A stretch of DNA of 64,000 nt from Streptomyces sp. M41(2017) (GCF_002078175.1 NZ_MWFK01000001.1:1302001-1366000), one strand, 5' to 3'. Counted from the stretch's first letter, positions 43,570 to 52,261 are shown. The notes: generated by a model from the letters alone, not told the origin. Translations and numbers: made by a program.

Positions 43570-45107
43570 GGCGTGCTCCCCCTCCAGATGTCCGTGAACC
43601 GGTCGAGCAGTGCGGCGGCCGCCGTCACGTCGTCCGTGAGCGGCCGGTCGGCCTGCTCGGCGTCGAGTGCCGCCTCGGCCAGTTCCAGCGCCCGTCCGGC
43701 CGGCAGCTCCGGGTCGGGCCGCAGGCCGCGCTGGCGCAGCGCCCGTACGGCGGCGACCAGTTCACAGCCGACGACGAGACGGTACGCGTCGCACGCCCGC
43801 AGCGTCTGACGTGCGGCGAGCGAGGCGAAACTCGCCTGTTCCTCGACGCCCCGGGAGAGTACAGCGTGGCCGAGCGAGGCGGGCGCCGAGAACGCCCGCA
43901 GGTCACCGAGGGCGGCACCGGCGGCGTACTCCAGGATCATCACGCCGGAGGACGCCGCCTCCTGGTCCGCGAGGAAGGGGCGCAGGCGGGTGTACGCGGG
44001 CTCGTTGAGGGTGGAAAGGCGCGAGGTGGACAGCCGTGCGACCTGGGTGACGGCGAGCCGGAAGTGGTCCAGGGCGAGAGCGAGTTGGGCCTGGTAGAAG
44101 CCGCCGTGGTGGTAGGCGGCCATGTCCTCGGCGGAGATGAGCGGGTTCTCGGCCGCGGCGTTGATCTCGACGGCGAGTACGTCCTCCAGGGCGTCCGCCG
44201 CGTCCTGCGCGGGGCCGTGTATCTGCGGCAGGCAGCGGAACCCGTACGGGTCCTGGATCCGGCCGAGGGGTGGGGTGGGACGGTCCGCGGCGCCGATCAA
44301 CTCCCGCATCCTGCGGGCCACTTCCACCGATCCCCGGTGCGGGCGGGCGGTGTGCACGGGGGCCGCGTACGCCTCGTGGGAGCCGTCGACGGCCAGCAGC
44401 GACAGAGCGGCGACGACCTGGGTGGCGCCGATCAGCCCGCGCAGTTCGTGCAGCGCGAGCGCGGCCTGTCCGAGGGTGAGCGCGTTGCTGCTGATGAGGG
44501 CGAGGGCGTCGTTGTTGTCGAGCGGCTGCGGTACCGGGGCCAGGGCGGTCGGCGTGGCCCCGTCGGGACCCCGCCAGGGGTGTTCGCCGGCGAGGGCGAG
44601 GCCCAGCTGGGCGAGGGCGGCGATGTCGCCGGTGCCGACGGAGCCGAACGCGTTGACGACCGGGAAGACACCGGTCTCCAGCGCCTCGCAGAGGGCCGTC
44701 ACGACGCTGGGGCGCAGTCCGGCGCCGCCGGCCAGGAGCTGGTTGGCGCGGACGGCGAGCATGGCACGGACCTGGCGTGCGGGGAGTTCCTCGCCGATGG
44801 CACCGGCGTGGCTGCGCAGCAGGCGCAGGCCGTGGTCGGCGGCCGCCTCGGTGGGCACGTCCTCGTTCCGGTTCGCGCCGACCCCGGTGGAGCGGCCGTA
44901 GACGCGGCCGGTGGCGGCGATCTGCCGGGCGGCGTCCCAGGAGACCTCGGCGCGCTTCATGCCGTCGGTGCCGGGAACCGGCCGGGCGAGCCCGTCGGCG
45001 AGCCGTACGACGTCGTCCACGCCGGTGCCGCGGCCGTCCAGGACCACGAGCGGGACGTGCGCCGGGCGGGCCACCGCACTCGACGTGTCCACAGTCTGCG
45101 ACGACAT
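43566..45107 (-). CDS. Aromatic amino acid ammonia-lyase homologue without the MIO tripeptide
   Basis: A 513-residue PF00221-type protein; ATG 45107 has GGAGGG 10 bases upstream. It keeps the family frame: VYGRSTGVGANR (Tyr loop), DNNDALALISSNALTLG, IQDPYGFRCLPQIHGPAQD, EINAAAENPLIS. The motif that forms the MIO electrophile, normally G-S-V-G-A-S-G-D-L, reads G-S-V-G-T-G-D-I: Ala-Ser-Gly is replaced by Thr159-Gly and is one residue short. It should not make MIO in the normal way, so it is probably not a simple histidine ammonia-lyase. It is co-transcribed with an RpiR regulator. Confidence 0.85.
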   Translation of the reverse strand: MSSQTVDTSSAVARPAHVPLVVLDGRGTGVDDVVRLADGLARPVPGTDGMKRAEVSWDAARQIAATGRVYGRSTGVGANRNEDVPTEAAADHGLRLLRSHAGAIGEELPARQVRAMLAVRANQLLAGGAGLRPSVVTALCEALETGVFPVVNAFGSVGTGDIAALAQLGLALAGEHPWRGPDGATPTALAPVPQPLDNNDALALISSNALTLGQAALALHELRGLIGATQVVAALSLLAVDGSHEAYAAPVHTARPHRGSVEVARRMRELIGAADRPTPPLGRIQDPYGFRCLPQIHGPAQDAADALEDVLAVEINAAAENPLISAEDMAAYHHGGFYQAQLALALDHFRLAVTQVARLSTSRLSTLNEPAYTRLRPFLADQEAASSGVMILEYAAGAALGDLRAFSAPASLGHAVLSRGVEEQASFASLAARQTLRACDAYRLVVGCELVAAVRALRQRGLRPDPELPAGRALELAEAALDAEQADRPLTDDVTAAAALLDRFTDIWRGSTP

Positions 45108-45330
45108 CACGCGCACACCCTCCTCGGTCCGGACGCCGGATCCTGCCCGGCGGCCTTCGGCGGCCGGCGGTCGGCGCCGGCCCCGTTGCCAACCTATTCA
45201 GACAGGGAGAACTCTGCATGACGGTATGCAGGGCGGGCAAGGGACCCGGGGGGTCAGCCCCGCCGTAACAGGGGGGCTAACCCCAGTGCCACGGGGCCCG
45301 CGGCTGCCTAACGTGAGAGGCATGACCGGT

Positions 45331-45762
45331 ATGGATGCCCGCCACGGCGACGCCGAACTGAAGAAGGAACTCGACGCCACCCTGCACGCGCGCAGGGAGC
45401 TCGGCGACGAGTACGAGTCCGCGCTCGTCGACTCGTTCCTGGAGAAGGTCGAGCAGCGCCTCGACGGAGCGGTCGACCGCCGGGTGCGGCGCCAGCTCGC
45501 CGAGCAGCAGATGGTGGCGGCGCGCGGCGCGCGTTCGCCCCAGTCGTCCGACTCCTGGGGCGAGCGGTTCGGCTTCGGGATCGTCTCCCTCGTGCTCGCC
45601 GTCCCACTGTCCGGGATCGGCGGCGGGGTCGCGGGCCTGAAGGGACTGCTCGTCGCCTGGGTCGGCATCGTCGGCGTGAACGTGGTGCAGGCGGCGCGCC
45701 TGTCCCCGGACTTCTTCGGCCGCCGCAGGTCCGGCCGGGGCGGCTCGGACTGGGAGGACTAG
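45331..45762 (+). CDS. Small conserved membrane protein
   Basis: A 143-residue protein. ATG 45331 lies 10 bases after GAGAGG; ATG 45322 is too close to it. The N-terminal ~60 residues form a charged helix (ELKKELDATLHARRELGDEYESALVDSFLEKVEQRLDGA in part) likely to be a coiled coil. Two hydrophobic segments follow (FGFGIVSLVLAVPLSGIGGG; GLLVAWVGIVGVNVVQAA). The C-terminus is basic. The type is common in Streptomyces but has no known function to me. A 17-bp hairpin follows. Confidence 0.75.
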   Translation: MDARHGDAELKKELDATLHARRELGDEYESALVDSFLEKVEQRLDGAVDRRVRRQLAEQQMVAARGARSPQSSDSWGERFGFGIVSLVLAVPLSGIGGGVAGLKGLLVAWVGIVGVNVVQAARLSPDFFGRRRSGRGGSDWED

Positions 45763-45813
45763 ATTCCGCCCGCCTCACGGGACTCTCCGGGGCTCTGGAC
45801 GACGGACACACGT

Positions 45814-45852
45814 GAGGGCCCGGTACTCGGTCGATCCGAGTACCGGGCCCTC
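45814..45852 (+). terminator. Terminator after the small membrane protein
   Basis: Arms 45814-45830 and 45836-45852 are exact complements (17 bp) with a TCGAT loop, 51 bases after the stop. Confidence 0.85.
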
Positions 45853-46181
45853 GTGACGTATAGCGCGGGGACCGCCGCACCCCCGTTACCGGGGGGCGGG
45901 ACGACGGCGGTCCCCGCGAGGGACGCGTGCCGGGTCAGGGCCGGGCGTGCGCGTCCTTGGCGTCCATGGAGGTCCGGGAGCCGCTCCGGAGGTCCTTGGC
46001 GCCGTTTTGGCGTCGGCCGGGGCGGGGAGCCGCTCCCGCCCTGCCGACATCCACCAATGTGCCGGACGCGTGTTAAGCGGGTGCTGCGTGGACGTGACGC
46101 GCTCGTACCACTTCCGCGAAGTTCGCCCCGGACGGGCCGGGAAGATCCGCCAGGCGATCCGGTACGGGTCCCCGGACGCAC

Positions 46182-46214
46182 GGACGCACGACACCGGGAC
46201 GGTGTCGTGCGTCC
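46182..46214 (-). terminator. Terminator after cystathionine beta-synthase
   Basis: GGACGCACGACACC (46182-46195) and its complement (46201-46214) form a 14-bp stem with a GGGAC loop, just past the minus-strand stop. Confidence 0.8.
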
Positions 46215-46231
46215 TGAACAGCGGCTCCGGG

Positions 46232-47626
46232 CTACTGGCGGGCGCCGCCCTTAGCCAGGAAGGACAGCAGGTCCTGACGGCTGACGACACCGGTGGGCTT
46301 GCCCTCGACGAGCACGATCGCGGCGTCGGCGGTGCCGAGCACGGACATCAGGTCGCCGACCGGCTCACCGGAACCGACCTGCGGCAGCGGCGCCGACATG
46401 TGCTTCTCCAGCGGGTCGTTCAGCGAGGCCCGCTGGGTGAACAGCGCGTCGAGCAGCTCGCGCTCCACGACCGAACCGATGACCTCGGCGGCCATCACGT
46501 CCGGGTGGCCGGCGCCCGGCTTCACGATCGGCATCTGCGAGACGCCGTACTCGCGCAGCACCTCGATGGCCTCGCCGACGCTCTCCTCCGGGTGCATGTG
46601 GACGAGGGACGGGATGGAGCCGTGCGCCTTGTCCTTCAGCACGTCGGCGACGCGCGCGTTCGGGCCGGTGTCCTCCAGGAAGCCGTAGTCGGCCATCCAC
46701 TCGTCGTTGAAGATCTTGCTGAGGTAGCCGCGCCCGCTGTCGGGGAGCAGCACCACGACGACGTCGTCCGGGCCGAGGCGCTCGGCCACGCGCAGCGCGG
46801 CGACCACGGCCATGCCGCAGGAGCCGCCGACGAGCAGGCCCTCCTCCTTGGCGAGGCGGCGCGTCATCTGGAAGGAGTCCTTGTCGGACACGGCGACGAT
46901 CTCGTCGGCGACCGTACGGTCGTACGCGGTCGGCCAGAAGTCCTCACCGACGCCCTCGACGAGGTACGGGCGGCCCGAACCGCCGGAGTAGACGGACCCC
47001 TCGGGGTCGGCGCCGACGACCTGGACCCTGCCGTCGCTGGCGTCCTTCAGGTACCGGCCGGTGCCGGAGATGGTCCCGCCGGTGCCCACACCCGCGACGA
47101 AATGGGTGATCTTCCCCTCCGTCTGCTCCCACAGCTCGGGGCCGGTCGAGTGATAGTGCGACAGGGGGTTGTTCGGGTTGGAGTACTGGTCGGGCTTCCA
47201 GGCTCCGGGCGTCTCACGGACCAGCCGGTCGGAGACGTTGTAGTACGAGTCCGGGTGCTCCGGGTCCACGGCGGTGGGGCAGACCACGACCTCCGCCCCG
47301 TACGCGCGCAGCACGTTGATCTTGTCGGTGGAGACCTTGTCGGGGCACACGAAGATGCACTTGTACCCCTTCTGCTGCGCCACGATGGCGAGGCCCACAC
47401 CGGTGTTACCACTGGTCGGCTCGACGATCGTGCCGCCCGGCTTGAGGGCGCCGCTCTCCTCGGCGGCCTCGATCATGCGCAGGGCGATGCGGTCCTTCAC
47501 GGAACCGCCGGGGTTGAAGTACTCGACCTTCGCCAGGACGGTCGCCTGGATGCCCGCGGTCACGTTGTTGAGCCTCAGCAGCGGGGTGTTGCCGACGAGG
47601 CTGATCATCGAGTCGTGGAATTGCAC
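46232..47626 (-). CDS. Cystathionine beta-synthase
   Basis: A 464-residue PLP enzyme of transsulfuration, joining serine (or O-acyl-serine) and homocysteine to cystathionine. The fold type II domain has Lys44 in GGSVKDR as Schiff-base lysine, PTSGNTGVGLA, and the phosphate-cup GVGTGGTISGTGRYL. Two CBS domains form the C-terminal third (IEVLREYGVSQMPIV; AAIVLVEGKPTGVVSRQDLL). There is no heme domain. The start is ATG 47626. It may also act as cysteine synthase; the CBS pair favours the cystathionine role. Confidence 0.93.
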   Translation of the reverse strand: MQFHDSMISLVGNTPLLRLNNVTAGIQATVLAKVEYFNPGGSVKDRIALRMIEAAEESGALKPGGTIVEPTSGNTGVGLAIVAQQKGYKCIFVCPDKVSTDKINVLRAYGAEVVVCPTAVDPEHPDSYYNVSDRLVRETPGAWKPDQYSNPNNPLSHYHSTGPELWEQTEGKITHFVAGVGTGGTISGTGRYLKDASDGRVQVVGADPEGSVYSGGSGRPYLVEGVGEDFWPTAYDRTVADEIVAVSDKDSFQMTRRLAKEEGLLVGGSCGMAVVAALRVAERLGPDDVVVVLLPDSGRGYLSKIFNDEWMADYGFLEDTGPNARVADVLKDKAHGSIPSLVHMHPEESVGEAIEVLREYGVSQMPIVKPGAGHPDVMAAEVIGSVVERELLDALFTQRASLNDPLEKHMSAPLPQVGSGEPVGDLMSVLGTADAAIVLVEGKPTGVVSRQDLLSFLAKGGARQ

Positions 47627-47770
47627 CGTTGTCTCCGGAGCTGCGTTTTTTACAGGAATGGTCCCGTCAGCCTACGGCCCTGGGCAGGCGTTCACGCCCC
47701 GTTGAGATTGGCCGACCTCCTCTTCGGGGCAAGCAGTGGTTGTACGGCTACGAGGAGGTGGCGGCGACGG

Positions 47771-48796
47771 ATGTCGAGCTTGTCGAGGGCGAGGGTGGCC
47801 CGGCGGATCGCTGCGGGAGCGGCGTACGGCGGTGGCGGGGTCGGGCTGGTGGGCGCGGCGGCCGTCGGTCTGGTGCTGGCGGAGGTGCAGCTGGCGAAAC
47901 GGCACGTGGGCAACGGACACGCTCCGTACGCCCCGCGGGCGGACGGTCTGTACGGGTACGACTACGCGGGCGCCTCGCCTGACGAGCCGCCGCTGCGTCT
48001 GATGATGCTCGGCGACTCCACGGCCGCGGGCCAGGGTGTCCGCCGGGCGCGCCAGACGCCGGGGGCGCTGCTGGCGTCGGGGCTCGCCGCGGTGGCGGAG
48101 CGGCCGGTGGAGCTGTGCAACGTGGCGCTGCCCGGGGCCCAGTCGGACGACCTGGACCGGCAGGTGGCGCTCGCCCTGTCGGACGGCTCCCAGCTGCCGG
48201 ACATCTGCGTGATCATGGTCGGCGCGAACGACGTGACGCACCGGATGCCGCCGACGCGGTCCGTGCGCCATCTGTCGGCCGCGGTACGGCGGCTGCGGAC
48301 GGCCGGCGCGGAGGTGGTCGTCGGCACGTGTCCCGACCTCGGGACGGTCGAGCAGGTCCAGCAGCCGCTGCGGTGGCTCGCCCGGCGGGCGTCCCGCCAG
48401 CTGGCCGCGGCACAGACGATCGGCACGGTCGAGCAGGGTGGGCGCACGGTGTCGCTGGGCGACCTGCTGGGGCCCGAGTTCGAGGCGAATCCGCGGGAGC
48501 TGTTCGGGCCCGATCACTACCACCCCTCGGCCGAGGGGTACGCGACGGCCGCCATGGCGCTGCTGCCCACGGTGTGTGCCGCGCTGAGTCTCTGGCCGGA
48601 GGAGGAGCGGCCGGACGTCTCGCGCAACGAGGGGTTCCTGCCGGTCGCACGGGCCGCCGCGGAGGCGGCGTCCGAGCCCGGCACGGAGGTGGCCGCCGCC
48701 ATGCCGACGGGGCCTCGCGGCCCCTGGGCCCTCCTCAAACGCCGCCGACGCCGCCGCCTCCCCGCCACAGACCCGACCCCGGCCCCGTCGACCTGA
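47771..48796 (+). CDS. SGNH/GDSL hydrolase
   Basis: A 341-residue esterase-like protein from ATG 47771 (GGAGGTGG upstream). A basic N-terminus and a hydrophobic stretch (AAYGGGGVGLVGAAAVGLVLAE) act as membrane anchor or signal. The SGNH blocks are MMLGDSTAAGQG (nucleophile Ser), NVALPGAQSDDL (Gly), IMVGANDVTH (Asn) and DHYHPSAEGYA (Asp and His of the triad). The C-terminus is a basic tail (LKRRRRRRL). The substrate is unknown; lipid or glycan esters are usual. It is divergent from cystathionine beta-synthase. Confidence 0.88.
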   Translation: MSSLSRARVARRIAAGAAYGGGGVGLVGAAAVGLVLAEVQLAKRHVGNGHAPYAPRADGLYGYDYAGASPDEPPLRLMMLGDSTAAGQGVRRARQTPGALLASGLAAVAERPVELCNVALPGAQSDDLDRQVALALSDGSQLPDICVIMVGANDVTHRMPPTRSVRHLSAAVRRLRTAGAEVVVGTCPDLGTVEQVQQPLRWLARRASRQLAAAQTIGTVEQGGRTVSLGDLLGPEFEANPRELFGPDHYHPSAEGYATAAMALLPTVCAALSLWPEEERPDVSRNEGFLPVARAAAEAASEPGTEVAAAMPTGPRGPWALLKRRRRRRLPATDPTPAPST

Positions 48797-48903
48797 CCCA
48801 GCCCGGGCCGGGCGGCGTCGACCTGACCCAGCCCGGGTCGGGGAGCGTCGACCTGCCCTGCCCGGCCCACCCCGCTGTCACCTGCGGGCGCGCGGTCCTG
48901 CTC

Positions 48904-49170
48904 GCGCAGTTCCCCGCGCCCCTGGAGGGCTTGCCCTGACCGGCACCAAGAACGGCGCCCGGGGGACCCGCACCGTTCGCGCAGTTCCCCGCGCCCCTGG
49001 GCATCCCACCCCGGCCGGCACCAAGAACGGCGCCCGGGGGGAGCCGCACCGTTTCGCGCAGTTCCCCGCGCCCCTGGGGGGCTTGCCCCGGTCGGCACCA
49101 AGAACGGCGCCCGGGGGGAGCCGCACCGTTTCGCGCAGTTCCCCGCGCCCCTGGGGGGCTTGCCCCGGTC
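48904..49170. repeat. Four-copy tandem repeat, unit 75-77 bases
   Basis: The phrase GCGCAGTTCCCCGCGCCCCT starts at 48904, 48979, 49056 and 49133 (spacing 75, 77, 77). The units also share GGCACCAAGAACGGCGCCCGGGG and an AGCCGCACCGTT phrase; units 3 and 4 are almost identical, which points to recent duplication. Single copies of this phrase are widespread between Streptomyces genes. Confidence 0.85.
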
Positions 49171-49202
49171 GGCACCTGGGCGCGCCCCGGGGGCCTGGCC
49201 GA

Positions 49203-49262
49203 GGGGAGGGGAATTCAGCCCCTCCGGCGTTTGAGGAGCGGGGTCCGGGGCGGAGCCCCAGG
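49203..49262. repeat. Dispersed Streptomyces intergenic repeat
   Basis: GGGGAATTCAGCCCCTCCGG, a TTTGAGGAGCGGGGTCC phrase and GGGGCGGAGCCCC follow each other. I know this combination from many Streptomyces intergenic regions. CTCCGGCG...GAGG and GGGGTCC...GGAGCCCC pairs give it a hairpin character. Confidence 0.6.
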
Positions 49263-49348
49263 TGGGGGGACACCAGCGCCGGGCGGCCGATGAAACCCGG
49301 CAGGGAAAACGAACCCCCCTCCCCCAAGGCGCCCCCGCCAGAAAAAAG

Positions 49349-49358
49349 CAAGCGCTTG
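49349..49358. promoter_or_regulatory. Palindrome CAAGCGCTTG upstream of the thiolase
   Basis: A perfect 10-bp palindrome after an A-run (GAAAAAAG), 106 bases before the thiolase start. AAGCGCTT is the usual core of LacI/GalR-family operators. No such regulator is in the window. Confidence 0.3.
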
Positions 49359-49463
49359 GAAAGTGCGGCCCGTGTCACACGTCGAGACCGGTGACCCGGG
49401 CGGTACGTGCGGGTAACTTCCCAAGCAGCCCTGCACACATCCCAGAGCGCCAATGGAGCCGTG

Positions 49464-50684
49464 ATGCCCGAAGCCGTGATCGTCTCAGCCGCCCGCTCCC
49501 CGATCGGCCGCGCCTTCAAGGGCTCCCTGAAGGACGTGCGTCCCGACGACCTGACCGCCACGATCATCGAGACCGCCCTGGCCAAGGTCCCCGGGCTCGA
49601 CCCGAGGGACATCGACGACCTGATGCTCGGCTGCGGCCTCCCCGGCGGCGAGCAGGGCCACAACCTCGCCCGGATCGTGGCCGTGCAGATGGGGATGGAC
49701 CACCTCCCCGGTTGCACGATCACCCGTTACTGTTCCTCCTCGCTGCAGACCTCCCGCATGGCCCTGCACGCCATCAAGGCCGGCGAGGGCGACGTCTTCA
49801 TCTCGGCGGGCGTCGAGATGGTGTCGCGGTCGGTCAAGGGCACCTCCGACGGCATGCCGGACACCCACAACCCGCTCTTCGCCGACGCCGAGGCCCGCAC
49901 GGTCGAGGTCGCGCAGTCGGAGGGCTCGTCCTGGCACGACCCGCGCGAGGACGGCCTCATTCCGGACGCGTACATCGCGATGGGCCAGACCGCCGAGAAC
50001 CTGGCCCGCCTCAAGGGCGTCACCCGCCAGGACATGGACGAGTTCGGCGTCCGCTCGCAGAACCTCGCCGAGGAAGCCCTCAAGAACGGCTTCTGGGAGC
50101 GGGAGATCACCCCGATCACCACCCCGGACGGCACGGTCGTCAGCAAGGACGACGGCCCGCGCGCGGGGGTGACGCTGGAGGGCGTCCAGGGCCTCAAGCC
50201 CGTCTTCCGTCCCGACGGCATGGTCACCGCCGCCAACTGCTGCCCGCTGAACGACGGCGCCGCCGCCCTCGTGATCATGTCGGACACGAAGGCGCGCGAG
50301 CTCGGCCTGACCCCGCTCGCCCGCATCGTCTCGACCGGCGTCACCGGCCTGTCCCCCGAGATCATGGGCCTCGGCCCGGTGGAGGCCAGCAAGCAGGCGC
50401 TGCGCCGCGCCGGCCTCACCGTGGGCGACATCGACCTGTTCGAGATCAACGAGGCCTTCGCCGCCCAGGTGATCCCGAGCTACCGCGACCTGGAGATCCC
50501 GCTGGACAAGCTGAACGTGAACGGCGGCGCCATCGCCGTCGGCCACCCCTTCGGCATGACCGGCGCCCGCATCACCGGCACGCTCATCAACAGCCTCCAG
50601 TTCCACGACAAGCAGTTCGGCCTGGAGACCATGTGCGTCGGCGGCGGCCAGGGCATGGCGATGGTCATCGAGCGTCTCAGCTAG
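49464..50684 (+). CDS. Acetyl-CoA C-acyltransferase (thiolase)
   Basis: A 406-residue thiolase from ATG 49464, 6 bases after TGGAG. It cleaves or condenses acyl-CoA in fatty-acid metabolism. Nucleophile Cys90 lies in RYCSSSLQ, a variant of the usual C-S-S family; NEAFAAQ and GHPFGMTGAR supply the His, and CVGGGQGMAMV the second Cys. GMPDTHNPLF and AMGQTAENLA are typical of the FadA-like type. A 14-bp hairpin ends the gene. Degradative use is more likely than acetoacetyl-CoA synthesis, but sequence alone does not decide. Confidence 0.93.
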   Translation: MPEAVIVSAARSPIGRAFKGSLKDVRPDDLTATIIETALAKVPGLDPRDIDDLMLGCGLPGGEQGHNLARIVAVQMGMDHLPGCTITRYCSSSLQTSRMALHAIKAGEGDVFISAGVEMVSRSVKGTSDGMPDTHNPLFADAEARTVEVAQSEGSSWHDPREDGLIPDAYIAMGQTAENLARLKGVTRQDMDEFGVRSQNLAEEALKNGFWEREITPITTPDGTVVSKDDGPRAGVTLEGVQGLKPVFRPDGMVTAANCCPLNDGAAALVIMSDTKARELGLTPLARIVSTGVTGLSPEIMGLGPVEASKQALRRAGLTVGDIDLFEINEAFAAQVIPSYRDLEIPLDKLNVNGGAIAVGHPFGMTGARITGTLINSLQFHDKQFGLETMCVGGGQGMAMVIERLS

Positions 50685-50694
50685 GACACCCGCG

Positions 50695-50725
50695 AACTCC
50701 CGTCACCCTGTGGGTGACGGGAGTT
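50695..50725 (+). terminator. Terminator after the thiolase
   Basis: AACTCCCGTCACCC (50695-50708) and its complement (50712-50725) form a 14-bp stem with a TGT loop, 10 bases after the stop. Confidence 0.88.
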
Positions 50726-50978
50726 GAACGCACGGTGACCGAAACGGCCCAGACTCCCACAACCACCGGGACTCTGGGCCGATTTGTGATCCAATCCCAT
50801 CCAAGATGTGACCTATGTCCCTCCCGACCGGCGTTCGCGCAGGTCAAAGTAGTTACGTGGCTAAACCCCGGCCCCAAAGTCCTGTCCCATTTGTGACGTT
50901 ACGCACTGACAGTTTGGTGGTTCTCCCTTCAAGCTGATGTAGGAAGTCGGGGGCCGACTTTGAACCGGGAGTACGTCA

Positions 50979-51785
50979 GTGAGCGCCATGCCGATTGCTT
51001 TGCTGCTCACCACCGCCGCCACCGCGGCCGTGGGCGTCGCCGCTCTGCGCACCCTGCGGGGTCTGCGCCGGCAGGTCGCGGCCCTGCACAACGAACTGGT
51101 CGAGAGCCGCGCCGGTGACGCGCGCGGCCTCGTGCCCGCGGCGCGTGGAGCGGCCGACGCGGACGAGATACGCACGGCCGTGGCCGAGGCGCTCGCCGAG
51201 GAGCGGGAGCGCGAGCTCGCCGAGGCGCGGGCCTTCTGGGCCGCCCAGGAGGCACGGGACGCCTCCGACGCGCCCTCGCTGCTCGGCCTGCCCGACAGCG
51301 AGCTGTTCCTGCCGCGCCACTCGGACTTCATGGGCCTGGAGCACCTGGAGCCGGTGACCGAGGCCGGTCCCGACGTGGAGGACTTCCTCCAGGGCGGCAC
51401 CTCCGGCGACTCGCCGGAACTCGCCGCGGCCCGCCGCCGGCACCCCTCGCATCCGGACTTCGTCCCCGTCCAGTCACCCGTGGTCGACGACCACGAACGC
51501 ACGGTGGCCTGCCTGGAGGAGCTCGCCGAGTCGCGTACGGAGCTGGCGGACGTCCGTCCCGGCCCGCTCGGCACGCTCGACGTCTATGTCTTCGCCGACG
51601 GCACCACGCTGTGCATGACCCCGGGCCACCGCGAGACCGCCGAGCAGCTCGCCGCCGCGCTGGACGCCGGTGAGACCCCGGTCCTGCTGGGCGGCTCCGG
51701 CGTCTCGGGCGCGTACGCCCTGACCTTCGCCTTCGGCGAGGAGAACGTGTACATCCTGGCGGACCGCGTCATAGCGTCCCTGTGA
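50979..51785 (+). CDS. Conserved protein with N-terminal membrane segment
   Basis: A 268-residue protein from GTG 50979 (GGGAG 7 bases upstream). One hydrophobic segment (IALLLTTAATAAVGVAAL) anchors it, then a helical, coiled-coil-like stretch (LRRQVAALHNELVESRAG; AEALAEERERELAEARAFW). The middle is acidic and Pro-rich (HPSHPDFVPV). The C-terminal ~90 residues form a compact domain (LDVYVFADGTTLCMTPGHRETA ... YALTFAFGEENVYILA). I know similar proteins in Streptomyces but no function. A 294-base AT-richer leader region precedes it. Confidence 0.75.
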   Translation: MSAMPIALLLTTAATAAVGVAALRTLRGLRRQVAALHNELVESRAGDARGLVPAARGAADADEIRTAVAEALAEERERELAEARAFWAAQEARDASDAPSLLGLPDSELFLPRHSDFMGLEHLEPVTEAGPDVEDFLQGGTSGDSPELAAARRRHPSHPDFVPVQSPVVDDHERTVACLEELAESRTELADVRPGPLGTLDVYVFADGTTLCMTPGHRETAEQLAAALDAGETPVLLGGSGVSGAYALTFAFGEENVYILADRVIASL

Positions 51786-51845
51786 CGTCGGCGCCACGAG
51801 CGCCCCACCCAGCGGCACACCGCGCGCCGGAGTCGATCCAGTGGA

Positions 51846-52157
51846 TCAGACCCCGGCGCGTTTCTGTGCCTCCGCGACGAGCGTGACCGCGTCGGCCAGT
51901 TCGTCCTCGTCCTTCAGTACGAGCGCCAAGTCGTGCGCGGCGACGGTGATTTGGTCGGCGGCGGCGAACATCCCGGCGTCGGGCATCTCCCGCGGCTGCC
52001 CCGCGGGGTCCTCGACCCGCTGGGTGCGCAGTGCGAACTCCCTGGCCAGGCCCAGGGCCTCGGCCGCCGCACCGCGTTGCAGGCGGCTCTGCGGCGCGGC
52101 GCGCAGCCGGTCGGCGAAGTGGTCCACGGCTCGGGTCAACGGCGTCGTATCCAGCAC
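51846..52157 (-). CDS. Small conserved hypothetical protein
   Basis: A 103-residue, mostly helical soluble protein from GTG 52157. It begins LDTTPLTRAVDHFADRLRAA and ends DAVTLVAEAQKRAGV. Composition is Ala-rich with regularly spaced Leu; there is no Cys, no membrane segment and no motif I recognise. The frame keeps a high GC3, which supports coding. It is divergent from the DUF4287 gene. Confidence 0.6.
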   Translation of the reverse strand: MLDTTPLTRAVDHFADRLRAAPQSRLQRGAAAEALGLAREFALRTQRVEDPAGQPREMPDAGMFAAADQITVAAHDLALVLKDEDELADAVTLVAEAQKRAGV

Positions 52158-52261
52158 GCCGCGAGACTACGCGCAGCGACGGGACTGTTGCCAACGACCC
52201 GACGCTCAGGCACGGTGGCGTGAAGGACCGGCTTACATCCCCTTTGCGTCCGGAGGCGCCG

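Larger units (their letters stand above)
45763..46231. other. Intergenic region (469 bases) rich in hairpins
   Basis: It holds the terminator at 45814-45852, a large stem (arms 45864-45877 and 45905-45918, with a nested CCCCC/GGGGG stem), GGAGCCGCTCC near 46028, and the CBS terminator at 46182-46214. No gene is convincing. The open frame from 45947 belongs to the upstream extension of the SGNH gene frame and looks non-coding. Confidence 0.5.
48797..49463. other. Intergenic region (667 bases) holding repeats only
   Basis: It contains two copies of GTCGACCTGACCCAGCCCGGG (near 48787-48838), a four-copy tandem repeat (48904-49170), a second Streptomyces-type repeat (49203-49262), and a palindrome at 49349-49358 before the thiolase. 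No gene is supported on either strand. Confidence 0.7.

Noticed and set aside
45947..47770. Long N-terminal extension of the SGNH hydrolase frame
   Set aside because: It is antisense to cystathionine beta-synthase; the SGNH gene has a good ribosome site and signal segment from ATG 47771.
48904..49170. Possible CRISPR array
   Set aside because: Units are contiguous with no variable spacers, and no cas genes are present; it is a tandem intergenic repeat.
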